From Winogradskyella wandonensis (GTDB lineage Bacteria; Bacteroidota; Bacteroidia; Flavobacteriales; Flavobacteriaceae): DNA of 64,000 bases. The DNA lies in the NCBI RefSeq assembly GCF_004346845.1, contig NZ_SMGI01000002.1, positions 925,222-989,221 of the forward strand, read 5' to 3'. How positions within the stretch are numbered: the first letter of the stretch is position 1; every line of letters begins with the position of its first letter. The notes below the pieces were generated by a model, which did not search any database, was not told the DNA's origin, and worked only from the letters and a program-made list of their open reading frames with translations. Position numbers and translations under genes: made by a program. Below are positions 35,785 to 44,371 of this stretch, in pieces.

Positions 35785-38700
35785 ATGAAAAAAAATCTTT
35801 ACTATTTAGTAGCTGCTTTTTTCTTAGTAACGACGTCGATGTTTGCACAGGAAAGAATTTGTGCATCGGCCGAATTGTTAGAACAGCAGTTGCAAAACAA
35901 TCCTAGTCACGCAGAGAATTTAGCAAGGCTAGAAGAGCGTACAAGACTTAGAGCAAATAACGACCCTAGCGTGCAGCGTATGGACGGTATTCTTTATGTA
36001 CCTGTTGTTGTTCATGTCGTTTACAATACAGATGCACAAAACATTAGTGATGCTCAAATCCAATCACAGATAGATGTGATAAACAAGGATTTTAGAGGAC
36101 TCAATGTTGAGTTTGCGGATATTCAGGCAAATCAGTGGCCTCAAGCTGCTGATATGGAAATCGAATTTTATTTGGCACAAATAGATCCAGATGGAAACCC
36201 TACCAATGGTATTACTAGAACGCAAACGGATATTACCTCTTTTGGTTTTGAAGACACTATGAAGAGCACGGCAGCTGGTGGAAAAGACCCTTGGGATACG
36301 TCTTTATATTTTAATTTCTGGACAGTGAACTTTTCTGGAGGGTTATTAGGATTTGCTCAATTCCCTGGAGGAGACCCATCTACAGATGGTATCGTAATGG
36401 GATATAATTTCTTTGGTTCTTCTGATGATGATGACGGAAGCTTCGTTTTATCGGCTCCCTTTGATAAAGGAAGAACTACTACTCATGAAATGGGACATTT
36501 CTTCAACTTAAGACATATTTGGGGTGATGGTCCATGTGGAGCAGACGATTTTGTAGATGATACGCCAGAGTCTGATGCATCTAATGGTGGATGTCAAACA
36601 GGTTCAGTGTCATGTGGCTCAGTAGATATGGTTGAAAATTATATGGACTACAGTGACGATGCTTGTATGGGATTATTTACTGAAGGTCAGAAAAACAGAA
36701 TGAGAGCCACATTAGAACCAGGTGGTCCAAGAGATACACTACAGCAACCTCCTTTCCCATTTATTGTAAGTGTGGATGCTGGTAGTCAAGCACAAGATGT
36801 GTGTACAACTGACTCAGCAACTATTGATTTAACTTACACGCTTGTTGATCCAGCATTTACGTCGCCAGTTACATTTTCTGCCTCTGGTTTACCTTCAGGA
36901 GCAACTGCAACATTTAGTCCTAATTCAGTAACAGCTGATGGAACGGCAGTAACGTTGACAATAAGTAATTTAGGCGGTGCAACCGTTGATACCTATTCAA
37001 TTCTAATCGAAGCGACTGATGGTAATGATGTTGTTCCTTCTGGAGCTTCTTTAAGTGTATATGATACAAATTTTGCAGCGTTAACTGCTGTGACACCGGC
37101 GGACGGAGCTATCGATGCTAATCCTACAGCAACTTTAGAGTGGAGCGAAGATGCTAATGCTGCTGCTTATGAGGTAGATATCGCTACTGATGCTGGATTT
37201 ACAAATATTGTAGCTTCAGGTGTTCCAGACAGACCAGAGTTTGAAGCAGTTTTAATGTCTACAACTCAATATTTTTGGAGAGTTAGATCTGTGAATGACT
37301 GCGGAACAGGCTCGTACTTAACAGCAAGCTTTACAACAGGAAACATTCAGTGTGATAATTTTAACTCTACTGATACACCTGTCGCTATTCCAGATGGTTT
37401 TGGTTTTTTTGGACCTGCGGATGGTCCTCCTGCAGAGTCAGAATTGCTTGTGATTGCAGCAACGTCTATAACAGATGTAAACGTTACGGTTGATATCTCT
37501 CATACTTGGGTTTCAGATTTAAGATTAGTATTAACGGCTCCAGATGGAACTGATGTTATTTTAGCGAATAATATTGGAGGTTCTGGAGATGACTACACAA
37601 ATACTGTTTTTGATAGTGATGCACCTGATTCAATTAACTCTGCTTCACCACCGTTCACTGGCACTTTTGCTCCGGATGGTGATTTGTCTACTCTTAATGG
37701 ACAAATTGCAACAGGAACATGGATATTAACAGCTGTTGATAATTTTACTGGAGATACGGGTACAATAAATAGCTGGTCTATTGAAGTATGTGGTGTTCCA
37801 TTACCAGACGCAGATGGAGATGGTATTCCTGATGATACTGATAATTGTCCAGATATAGTAAATACTGATCAATCAGATATTGACGGTGACGATATTGGAG
37901 ATTTATGTGATGATGATATCGATGGAGATGGTGTTTTAAATACGGATGATAACTGTCCTGAAACTGCCAATGCTGATCAAGCTGATTTAGATAATAATGG
38001 CATAGGAGAAGCTTGTGATGAGATATGTAATTTTGGATTAGCAGACGACTTACCGATAACAATATTAGAAGATCAAGACGAACCTCAATTATATTTCACG
38101 GAATTATTCATAGAAGATAATTTTATAATTGAAGATATTAATGTATCTGTTGATATTTCACATACTTGGAATAGTGATTTAAGAATTGCACTTATTGAAC
38201 CTTCAGGAGCCGATTTTATTTGGTTATCTTTTGAGAATGGTGGTACTTCTGATAATTATACAGGAACTGTTTTCGATGATGATTCTGACACCCCTATTGG
38301 TGCTGGTACAGGGCCGTTTTCAGGTGTTTTTGCACCAGATGAGCCATTGTCTACGTTTAATGGTACTTTTTCAAGAGGTATATGGACCTTGGTCGTAGTT
38401 GACATGTTTGATGGTGACGGTGGTTCTATTAATAATTTTTCAATGGAAATTTGCGGCCTAAGAGATTTAACAGATTACGATGGAGATGGTGTACTAAATG
38501 ATGTTGATAATTGTGTACTTATCTATAATCCTGATCAGGCAGATAATGATGGAGATGGAGCAGGTGACCTGTGTGATGATGATGATGATAATGACGGTGT
38601 CTTAGATGTTAATGACAACTGCCAGTTCGGATTCAATCCAGATCAAGCTGATAATGACGGAGATGGAGAAGGTGATGTTTGTGATCCAGATGATGATAAT

Positions 38701-39063
38701 GATGGTGTATTAGACGAAGATGATAACTGCCAGTTTACAGCGAACTCGGGGCAAGAAGATATCGATTTAAATGGTATTGGTGATGTTTGTGATAACATTT
38801 ATGCTAATGATATTATATCTCCAAACGGAGATTCTGTAAACGATACTTGGACAATTATAGGGATAAACAGATTCCCCGGCACAAAAGTCAAAGTTTACAG
38901 TAGATGGGGTAACGAAGTTTTTGCTTCTGATAATTATGGTAACAACTGGGCTGGAACTGGACCTGGAGGTAAACTACTACCTGCTGGATCCTACTACTAT
39001 GTCCTAGACCAAGGGGGAACTGGAGAAACAATCATCGATGGATGGCTTGTTATCATTTTCTAA
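35785..39063 (+). CDS. Secreted M43 (cytophagalysin/pappalysin-type) metalloprotease with T9SS type B C-terminal domain
   Basis: The 1092-residue secreted protein has a signal peptide (1-21). The M43 metalloprotease domain carries the zinc motif HEMGHFFNLRH (His234, Glu235, His238, His244) and a Met-turn region around VENYMDYSD. Next come a fibronectin type III-like domain (about 430-518), a proprotein-convertase P-like domain (521-671), thrombospondin type 3 Ca-binding repeats (672-748), a second P-like domain (746-892) and more TSP3 repeats (895-1008). The gliding-motility-associated C-terminal domain (1010-1092, starting around NDIISPNGDSVNDTW) routes it through type IX secretion. The next gene encodes PorP/SprF, the usual partner of type B substrates. 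Confidence 0.93.
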   Translation: MKKNLYYLVAAFFLVTTSMFAQERICASAELLEQQLQNNPSHAENLARLEERTRLRANNDPSVQRMDGILYVPVVVHVVYNTDAQNISDAQIQSQIDVINKDFRGLNVEFADIQANQWPQAADMEIEFYLAQIDPDGNPTNGITRTQTDITSFGFEDTMKSTAAGGKDPWDTSLYFNFWTVNFSGGLLGFAQFPGGDPSTDGIVMGYNFFGSSDDDDGSFVLSAPFDKGRTTTHEMGHFFNLRHIWGDGPCGADDFVDDTPESDASNGGCQTGSVSCGSVDMVENYMDYSDDACMGLFTEGQKNRMRATLEPGGPRDTLQQPPFPFIVSVDAGSQAQDVCTTDSATIDLTYTLVDPAFTSPVTFSASGLPSGATATFSPNSVTADGTAVTLTISNLGGATVDTYSILIEATDGNDVVPSGASLSVYDTNFAALTAVTPADGAIDANPTATLEWSEDANAAAYEVDIATDAGFTNIVASGVPDRPEFEAVLMSTTQYFWRVRSVNDCGTGSYLTASFTTGNIQCDNFNSTDTPVAIPDGFGFFGPADGPPAESELLVIAATSITDVNVTVDISHTWVSDLRLVLTAPDGTDVILANNIGGSGDDYTNTVFDSDAPDSINSASPPFTGTFAPDGDLSTLNGQIATGTWILTAVDNFTGDTGTINSWSIEVCGVPLPDADGDGIPDDTDNCPDIVNTDQSDIDGDDIGDLCDDDIDGDGVLNTDDNCPETANADQADLDNNGIGEACDEICNFGLADDLPITILEDQDEPQLYFTELFIEDNFIIEDINVSVDISHTWNSDLRIALIEPSGADFIWLSFENGGTSDNYTGTVFDDDSDTPIGAGTGPFSGVFAPDEPLSTFNGTFSRGIWTLVVVDMFDGDGGSINNFSMEICGLRDLTDYDGDGVLNDVDNCVLIYNPDQADNDGDGAGDLCDDDDDNDGVLDVNDNCQFGFNPDQADNDGDGEGDVCDPDDDNDGVLDEDDNCQFTANSGQEDIDLNGIGDVCDNIYANDIISPNGDSVNDTWTIIGINRFPGTKVKVYSRWGNEVFASDNYGNNWAGTGPGGKLLPAGSYYYVLDQGGTGETIIDGWLVIIF

Positions 39064-39093
39064 GAAGTATAATTTTAAAATTAAATCAATACA

Positions 39094-39984
39094 ATGAATT
39101 TTCTAAAAAACTCAATAAAAATCGGTGTGCTGTTGTTCTTTGGAGCAATATATGCTCAACAACAGCCCAACTATGCCCTTTACAGATATACAATGAACGC
39201 TATCAACCCAGCCTATGCTGGGGCTGATGGTGTATCAAGATTAACGGCTAATTTTAGAAGTCAGTGGATTAATATAGAAGATGCTCCTGAAACTCAGACC
39301 TTGTTCTTTGAAACCTCTTTAAATGATAAGGTTGGTTTAGGACTAAGTATTGTAAATGACGATGTTTTTGCTAATGAAAACACTTCATTTGTAATTGACT
39401 TTTCGTATAAGTTACAGTTAAATGAAACTACAGATGTATTCTTAGGCCTTAAGGGTGGTGGAAGTGTCTATAATTTTATAAGTAGTGATTTGTCTATAAA
39501 TGGTTTTCCTCCTGATCCAGCTCAAGGAAATATTGATAATGGGTTTAGACCTATTATTGGAGCCGGAGCATATTTAGTACATGACAAATATTTCATTTCC
39601 TTATCCATCCCTTCAATATTACTGAATGAAAGGGTGAATTTGAACAGTGATGGAGTAGTAACGACGGTTAATGAAAAAACTCATTTTTACCTATCTGGAG
39701 GATACAATTTTGATATCTCTTCCGACTGGGAGTTCAGACCTTCTACAATGGTAAGAGCCGTGAGTGGTTCTCCTCTGTCGGCAGACTTAACGGCTGCTTT
39801 CAGATACAACGAGCGTTTCGAACTAGCTCCAATGTATCGAACAGACGGTGGTTGGGCAGGCACTATGATGTTTAATCTTTCAGATTGGATGGATTTGGGC
39901 TATGCTTATGAGGGTTCCTCTAGACAGGTATTAAATGACTCGAATGATGGAACTCATGAAGTGATGGTACGCTTCACCTTTTAG
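39094..39984 (+). CDS. PorP/SprF family type IX secretion membrane protein
   Basis: The 296-residue outer-membrane beta-barrel has a signal peptide (1-22, ending IYAQ). The family signature YRYTMNAINPAYAGADGVSR is followed by FRSQWINIEDAP, with alternating hydrophobic strands to the C-terminal Phe (VMVRFTF), as expected for a barrel. SprF/PorP proteins are encoded directly after type B T9SS substrates and hold them at the surface. Here the gene follows the metalloprotease by 30 bp, fitting that pairing. It ends at a strong terminator. Confidence 0.95.
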   Translation: MNFLKNSIKIGVLLFFGAIYAQQQPNYALYRYTMNAINPAYAGADGVSRLTANFRSQWINIEDAPETQTLFFETSLNDKVGLGLSIVNDDVFANENTSFVIDFSYKLQLNETTDVFLGLKGGGSVYNFISSDLSINGFPPDPAQGNIDNGFRPIIGAGAYLVHDKYFISLSIPSILLNERVNLNSDGVVTTVNEKTHFYLSGGYNFDISSDWEFRPSTMVRAVSGSPLSADLTAAFRYNERFELAPMYRTDGGWAGTMMFNLSDWMDLGYAYEGSSRQVLNDSNDGTHEVMVRFTF

Positions 39985-40014
39985 GAAAAAAGATTTTATC
40001 TAATATTTTTAAAT

Positions 40015-40043
40015 AAAAAGCCGCTTTTAAAGCGGCTTTTTTT
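40015..40043. terminator. Bidirectional terminator between sprF-like gene and pth
   Basis: AAAAAGCCGCTTT/AAAGCGGCTTTTT hairpin with T-rich flanks on both strands, between converging genes. Confidence 0.92.
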
Positions 40044-40659
40044 ATTTCCCATTGTAAGTACTCATTGTAATGTTTGGGCCTGATAACACAAAAGACTCAA
40101 TGATTTTATTACACATGGTTAATCGTTCTTTTAGTTTAATATTCTCCTCTTCTGTCCAATCGCCTAGCACATAATCGACTTGTCTTCCTTTAGAGAAATC
40201 ATCACTAATTCCAAAACGCAGCCGATTATAGTTGGTGGTTTGTAATTTTTCTTGTGTGTCCTTTAGACCATTATGCCCTCCGTCGCTGCCCTTAGTTTTT
40301 AGTCTTAAAGTTCCAAATGGTAAGTTTAAATCATCTGTGATAACTAATAAGTTTTCTATTGGCACTTTTTCTTTAGTTAACCAGTATTTTATGGCTTTGC
40401 CACTTAGATTCATAAAAGTATTAGGCTTTAAAAAGACTAATGTTCTCCCCTTAATTTTATAATAGGTGACATCGCCTAGCTTTTCAGTTTTAAACCTAAT
40501 TTCTTTATCATTAATGTAATTATCTACAATTTTAAAACCAATATTGTGCCTAGTGTTTGCGTACTTTTCACCAATATTACCTAAACCAACAATTAAGAAT
40601 TTTTTCATTGGGTCAATTTTTTCTTTAGATTTAAAAAGGGTCGTCAACCATTTTAGCAT
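40042..40659 (-). CDS. pth: Peptidyl-tRNA hydrolase
   Basis: The 205-residue enzyme releases tRNA from peptidyl-tRNAs that drop off ribosomes. The core begins KKFLIVGLGNIGEKY with NTRHNIGFKI, then LVFLKPNTFMNLSGKAI and VITDDLNLPFGTLRL. GSDGGHNGLKD completes the family signature. It carries a 17-residue N-terminal extension (MLKWLTTLFKSKEKIDP) before the usual Met; I believe such extensions occur in flavobacterial homologs, so I keep the longer start. An alternative start is 40608. It sits downstream of rplY in the same direction. Confidence 0.94.
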   Translation of the reverse strand: MLKWLTTLFKSKEKIDPMKKFLIVGLGNIGEKYANTRHNIGFKIVDNYINDKEIRFKTEKLGDVTYYKIKGRTLVFLKPNTFMNLSGKAIKYWLTKEKVPIENLLVITDDLNLPFGTLRLKTKGSDGGHNGLKDTQEKLQTTNYNRLRFGISDDFSKGRQVDYVLGDWTEEENIKLKERLTMCNKIIESFVLSGPNITMSTYNGK

Positions 40660-40683
40660 AGTCTTATTGTTTATTCAAAAATA

Positions 40684-40714
40684 AAAAAGCATCCTGATTA
40701 ACAGAATGCTTTTT
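40684..40714 (-). terminator. Terminator after rplY
   Basis: Stem AAAAAGCAT-CTG/CAG-ATGCTTTTT with one mismatch and a short loop, T-rich on the minus strand. Confidence 0.85.
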
Positions 40715-40736
40715 ATGACATAAATATAAGTATTAT

Positions 40737-41381
40737 TTATTCTTGACTTGCTTCAGTTGCTGCTGCATCCGTAGTTGTTTCTTCAGTATTTTCTGCATCT
40801 ACTTCTTCATCTTCGTCTTCTACATCTACAACTGCTAATCTACTACGTCTTACTTGACAAACAACAACGTTGTCTGGATGAAGTAGCTTATAGTCATCAT
40901 TTTTTAATTGAGAAATATAAAACTTACTTCCAATTTTTAAAGGTGTAATATCTATTTCTATAAATTCCGGTAATTTAGATGGAATAGCCTTAACTCTTAA
41001 CTTTCTGTAAGGAACTCTTAAGTTTCCACCATTTAAAACGCCTCTTGAGGTACCGACAGTTTTTACAGGAATTTCCATCGTAATTTCCTTGTTTTCAAAA
41101 ATTTGATAGAAGTCAATGTGTAAGATTCTGTCTGTTACTGGGTGAAACTGAATATCCTGCATTACCGCATTGTAAGTTTCGCCATTATCTAGGGCAATCA
41201 CAACTGTATGTGCGTCTGGTGTGTATACAAGTTTAGAGAATGCCAATTCTGGTGCAGAGAAATGCAATGGCTTGTCTCCTCCGTATACTACGCAAGGAAC
41301 TTGACCAGCATTACGTAAGGCTTTTGTTGATGTTTTACCCACGCTTTCTCTTTGAAGTCCATTAATTGTAATTGATTTCAT
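40737..41381 (-). CDS. rplY: 50S ribosomal protein L25 (general stress protein CTC family)
   Basis: The 214-residue long form of L25 has an N-terminal 5S rRNA-binding domain (about 1-95, with [20 protein letters not shown] and [20 protein letters not shown]). The TL5/CTC domain follows (about 96-185) and a very acidic C-terminal tail ([16 protein letters not shown]). This is the usual Bacteroidota form. It has its own -7 box at 41432-41439 and a terminator before pth. Confidence 0.96.
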   Translation of the reverse strand: MKSITINGLQRESVGKTSTKALRNAGQVPCVVYGGDKPLHFSAPELAFSKLVYTPDAHTVVIALDNGETYNAVMQDIQFHPVTDRILHIDFYQIFENKEITMEIPVKTVGTSRGVLNGGNLRVPYRKLRVKAIPSKLPEFIEIDITPLKIGSKFYISQLKNDDYKLLHPDNVVVCQVRRSRLAVVDVEDEDEEVDAENTEETTTDAAATEASQE

Positions 41382-41431
41382 TTTAAAAGTTTATTGTTTA
41401 ATATTATTTAATTTCCCCTTTTTGAGGGCTG

Positions 41432-41439
41432 CAAATGTA
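41432..41439 (-). promoter_or_regulatory. -7 box of rplY
   Basis: TACATTTG on the minus strand, a full TAnnTTTG match, about 51 bp before the ATG at 41381. Confidence 0.55.
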
Positions 41440-41493
41440 GTAATATATTATGAGATTACCGTCTTTGCTGATAAAAAATAAACTAAATAGAGT

Positions 41494-42435
41494 CTACATT
41501 ATAAACTTAGAACTTATTGATTTGTTGTAATGGACGTTTTGCATTACTTCTGCAAATAAATCAGCACAAGTCAGAACTCTTATTTTCGGAGATTCTTGAG
41601 TTAGTGGTATGGAATCTGTTACAATTAACTCTTCTAATTTAGAATTTTTAAGTTTTTCATAGGCTCCACCAGATAGAATAGGATGTGTACAAATTGCTCT
41701 AACACTTAACGCACCTCTTTCCATCATTAAATCAGCCGCCTTGGTCAGAGTTCCCGCTGTATCTACCATATCATCAACTAAAACTACATTTTTCCCTGTG
41801 ACATTTCCTATTAATTCCATGTGGGATATAACGTTGGCCTTTGCGCGTTGTTTGTAACATATTACTACATCACTTTCTAGAGCTTTTGAATAGGCATATG
41901 CTCTTTTAGAACCTCCCATATCCGGCGAAGCAATAGTTAGATTATCCAGATTTAATGATTTTAAATATGGTAAAAAGATTGTTGAAGCAAACAGGTGGTC
42001 CACTGGTTTTTCAAAAAAACCTTGTATTTGATCCGCATGTAGATCCATAGTAATAATGCGAGTTGCACCGGCTGCCTCTAACATTTTAGCAACTAATTTG
42101 GCAGCAATTGGTACTCTTGGTTTATCTTTTCTGTCTTGTCTAGCCCAACCAAAATATGGTAACACTGCTGTAATATGTCTTGCTGAGGCACGTTTGGCGG
42201 CATCAATCATTAAGAGCATTTCCATTAAATTTTCTGGTCCTGGATGTGTAGATCCAATGATGAAAATCCGATTTCCCCTGATGGATTCTTCATATGATGG
42301 CTGAAACTCCCCATCACTATATCTCGAGGTAATCACGTTTCCCAATTTTACGCCATAGGCATTAGCTATTTGCTCTGCTAAATATCTACTTTGGGTACAC
42401 GTAAATATTTTAGCTTCTGTGGTATCGTAAGGCAT
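41494..42435 (-). CDS. prs: Ribose-phosphate pyrophosphokinase
   Basis: The 313-residue enzyme makes PRPP from ribose 5-phosphate and ATP for purine, pyrimidine, NAD and histidine synthesis. Motifs include RYSDGEFQPSYEESIRGN, PYFGWARQDRKDKPR, the metal-binding ITMDLHADQIQGFF, and the PRPP loop VVLVDDMVDTAGTLTKA. Length and motifs are typical. It precedes rplY and pth in the same direction, a conserved neighbourhood. It has a -7 box (TAAATTTG, minus strand, 42482-42489). Confidence 0.97.
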   Translation of the reverse strand: MPYDTTEAKIFTCTQSRYLAEQIANAYGVKLGNVITSRYSDGEFQPSYEESIRGNRIFIIGSTHPGPENLMEMLLMIDAAKRASARHITAVLPYFGWARQDRKDKPRVPIAAKLVAKMLEAAGATRIITMDLHADQIQGFFEKPVDHLFASTIFLPYLKSLNLDNLTIASPDMGGSKRAYAYSKALESDVVICYKQRAKANVISHMELIGNVTGKNVVLVDDMVDTAGTLTKAADLMMERGALSVRAICTHPILSGGAYEKLKNSKLEELIVTDSIPLTQESPKIRVLTCADLFAEVMQNVHYNKSISSKFIM

Positions 42436-42534
42436 CTTCTGGTGGTGTTGTGTTAGTTTGTAAGACGTTGTAAAATGTTTTCAAATTTAGAAAAATATTT
42501 GGCCAGCGGAAAACATAAAACATAGTATTTTTAA

Positions 42535-42564
42535 TTGATTGAGAGAAATTATTTTCTATTTTTG
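42535..42564 (+). promoter_or_regulatory. tRNA-Leu promoter
   Basis: A -33 TTG at 42535-42537, 19 bp of spacer, then TATTTTTG at 42557-42564: an exact match to the Bacteroidota TTG-N19-TAnnTTTG promoter. It lies 15 bp before the tRNA. Confidence 0.75.
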
Positions 42565-42578
42565 CATTCCTTAAAGAT

Positions 42579-42663
42579 GCTCAAGTGGCGGAATTGGTAG
42601 ACGCGCTGGATTCAAAATCCAGTTTCTTCGGAAGTGTGGGTTCGATTCCCACCTTGAGTACCA
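42579..42663 (+). tRNA. tRNA-Leu (anticodon CAA), CCA encoded
   Basis: The acceptor stem GCTCAAG pairs with CTTGAGT (one G-U pair). The anticodon arm CTGGA-TTCAAAA-TCCAG gives anticodon CAA. A long variable arm follows, and the T arm GTGGG-TTCGATT-CCCAC is perfect. CCA is encoded at 42661-42663. The gene is intact although a serine recombinase gene is encoded antisense through it. Confidence 0.96.
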
Positions 42664-44167
42664 ACTGGGACAAATCTTGTTTTTTTGATTTGTCCCTTTT
42701 TTTATACCCTTTGGACACCTTGTTAACATTGATAATAGTATTCAAAAGCGGATTTATATCAGCGGTTCGAACTCTATTTTCTTCAAATTGAAATTTTTTA
42801 GGAAACATCGAACCAAGGAGCTGTCTTTTTAGCTCAATTGGACTGTTTTTGAACTGATTATCGAAACTTTCTAATTTCTTAAGTCCATTTTTATACAGCT
42901 TTGATAATTCAGAGTTTTTCTTGTTTTGTTCCTCAACCAATTTGAGCTCAAAAAGCTGAGATTCATATCTGCTTTTCGCCTGTAAGTAATCCGATTTATC
43001 AAGATTTCCATCAATGTATAAATCTTGCAGTTTAATGATTTTAGCTTTTAAAGCCTCACGTTTCTCATAATGTTTAGGGGACAAGCTTTTAGACTTTTCT
43101 ATAGACTTGAGTTTAGACTCAATTAGACGGTGAACTATTTCCTGCATTTGAGGTTTAAGCGATATACTCGCAAGAAACATATCAAACCACGCATGAACAT
43201 CTTCTGTTTTATATCGTGTATTACAAGGGGATTTACAGTGGTAATACGAATAATATTTAGAACGCCCCTTAGACGAACTTGCTAGAAGAGCAGTATTGCA
43301 CTTAGGACAAGTAACAAAACCTTTAAGCGGGAAATTGACATTCAATTTTTTGTGACTAACGCCAAGTTGCTTTTTATTCCCAAATAGTACCTGTTGCACC
43401 TTATGAAATAAGTAGCTATCAACTAAAGGTTCATGAATAGCTTTAATAACAATTGCTTTTTCTTCACCGTAAGCCTCCAGATGAATTTCCCCATGATAAA
43501 GCGGGTTTCTAATAACCCGTCCTAAAGCAGATTTACTTATACTATATCCTCGACGTTTTAATTCATCAATCACATCTTTTTGAGTGTAATTACCAGTTGC
43601 TAAAAGCTCGAAAGCAAGTTTAATGAAAGGAGAATCTTCATTAGGCACAAGAATAGGTTTCTTAGCACTGTCACGACCCATATCGTAACCTCGAGGCGGA
43701 GACGCTACATAGCGACCCTCTTTAAAGGCACGACGCATACCCGATTTAATATTGAGTGACCTTCTATGATTTTCCACTTCAGGCATGGATAAGTACACCG
43801 CTAACATAAGTCCCTGTTCAGGTATGGTTAAATCCAAAGGCTGCTCAATCGCATTAACCGTAATACCAAGGGCATTAAATTGAGAAATCTTGTTGTAGGA
43901 TTCAGTTGTATTGCGCGAGAATCGGTCCCATTTGATGAACAATAAACCATCTACTTTATTACTTTTGGTAGAGCAGAAGCTCATTAATTTCTTAAACTCA
44001 GGACGATTAAAAGATTTAGCAGAATGGTCTTCCCTAAATAGTTTAAGAACGTTTAGATTTTTACTGTCACAATAACTTAGTAATTTTTGCTCTTGGTCTC
44101 TCAGCGAAAAACCTTTGTCGGCTTGTTCGTCAGTAGACACTCTTACATATAATACAACATTATTCAT
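42581..44167 (-). CDS. Large serine recombinase (site-specific integrase)
   Basis: The 528-residue recombinase has the catalytic serine in LYVRVSTDEQ (Ser11) and the arginine region IKWDRFSRNTTESY. A recombinase domain runs from about 150, then a zinc ribbon (CPKCNTALLA with YHCKSPCNTRY) and a C-terminal coiled coil (about 355-430). The last residues, VGIEPTLPKKLDFESSASTN onward, are encoded antisense to the whole tRNA-Leu. The coding region also contains that tRNA's terminator hairpin. This suggests that integration at the tRNA fused the recombinase end to host sequence. It is coupled to the 48-residue ORF upstream. A phage or integrative element is the likely source. Confidence 0.93.
   Translation of the reverse strand: MNNVVLYVRVSTDEQADKGFSLRDQEQKLLSYCDSKNLNVLKLFREDHSAKSFNRPEFKKLMSFCSTKSNKVDGLLFIKWDRFSRNTTESYNKISQFNALGITVNAIEQPLDLTIPEQGLMLAVYLSMPEVENHRRSLNIKSGMRRAFKEGRYVASPPRGYDMGRDSAKKPILVPNEDSPFIKLAFELLATGNYTQKDVIDELKRRGYSISKSALGRVIRNPLYHGEIHLEAYGEEKAIVIKAIHEPLVDSYLFHKVQQVLFGNKKQLGVSHKKLNVNFPLKGFVTCPKCNTALLASSSKGRSKYYSYYHCKSPCNTRYKTEDVHAWFDMFLASISLKPQMQEIVHRLIESKLKSIEKSKSLSPKHYEKREALKAKIIKLQDLYIDGNLDKSDYLQAKSRYESQLFELKLVEEQNKKNSELSKLYKNGLKKLESFDNQFKNSPIELKRQLLGSMFPKKFQFEENRVRTADINPLLNTIINVNKVSKGYKKRDKSKKQDLSQLVLKVGIEPTLPKKLDFESSASTNSAT
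42667..42703 (+). terminator. Terminator after tRNA-Leu, inside recombinase coding region
   Basis: A 10-bp stem GGGACAAATC/GATTTGTCCC with a 10-nt loop and a TTTTTTT tract on the plus strand. On the minus strand it encodes the recombinase residues DKSKKQDLS. Confidence 0.88.
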
Positions 44168-44306
44168 TACGCATTGAGTTCAATAGGGATTGGAAGCCAA
44201 TTTCTGCAAATAGCTCCAAGATTGTCATTAGTTCTTTTAATTCTGTCTCCCTTAACGGGTGTTGGTTGTCTTGATTTAAAATTTGTTTTAGTTCATGAAT
44301 TGACAT
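44160..44306 (-). CDS. 48-residue coupled small ORF before the recombinase
   Basis: A short ORF (MSIHELKQILNQDNQHPL at the start, then KELMTILELFAEIGFQSL). It is all-helical with no signal peptide. Its stop TAA lies inside the first codons of the recombinase (ATGAATAATG), giving an 8-bp overlap and translational coupling. Such small helical proteins upstream of recombinases can act as directionality factors or regulators, but I recognise no family. It could be a fortuitous ORF; the tight overlap argues that it is real. Confidence 0.5.
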   Translation of the reverse strand: MSIHELKQILNQDNQHPLRETELKELMTILELFAEIGFQSLLNSMRNE

Positions 44307-44371
44307 GAGTTCCAAAGTGTGCCAGAAAGAGATTTACGCAACCTGTTTCGAGGCTTTTGGAAAGTTAAGAG

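Noticed and set aside
37778..38062. Histidine/leucine-rich ORF on the minus strand inside the metalloprotease gene
   Set aside because: It is the reverse of Asp-rich thrombospondin repeats (GATGAT tracts), which always give His/Ile-rich shadows.
38480..38810. Repeating GATGATGATAATGACGG-like sequence, as a CRISPR or satellite
   Set aside because: It is the in-frame coding of Ca-binding TSP3 repeats of unequal spacing; there are no spacers of uniform length. No CRISPR array is seen anywhere in the window.
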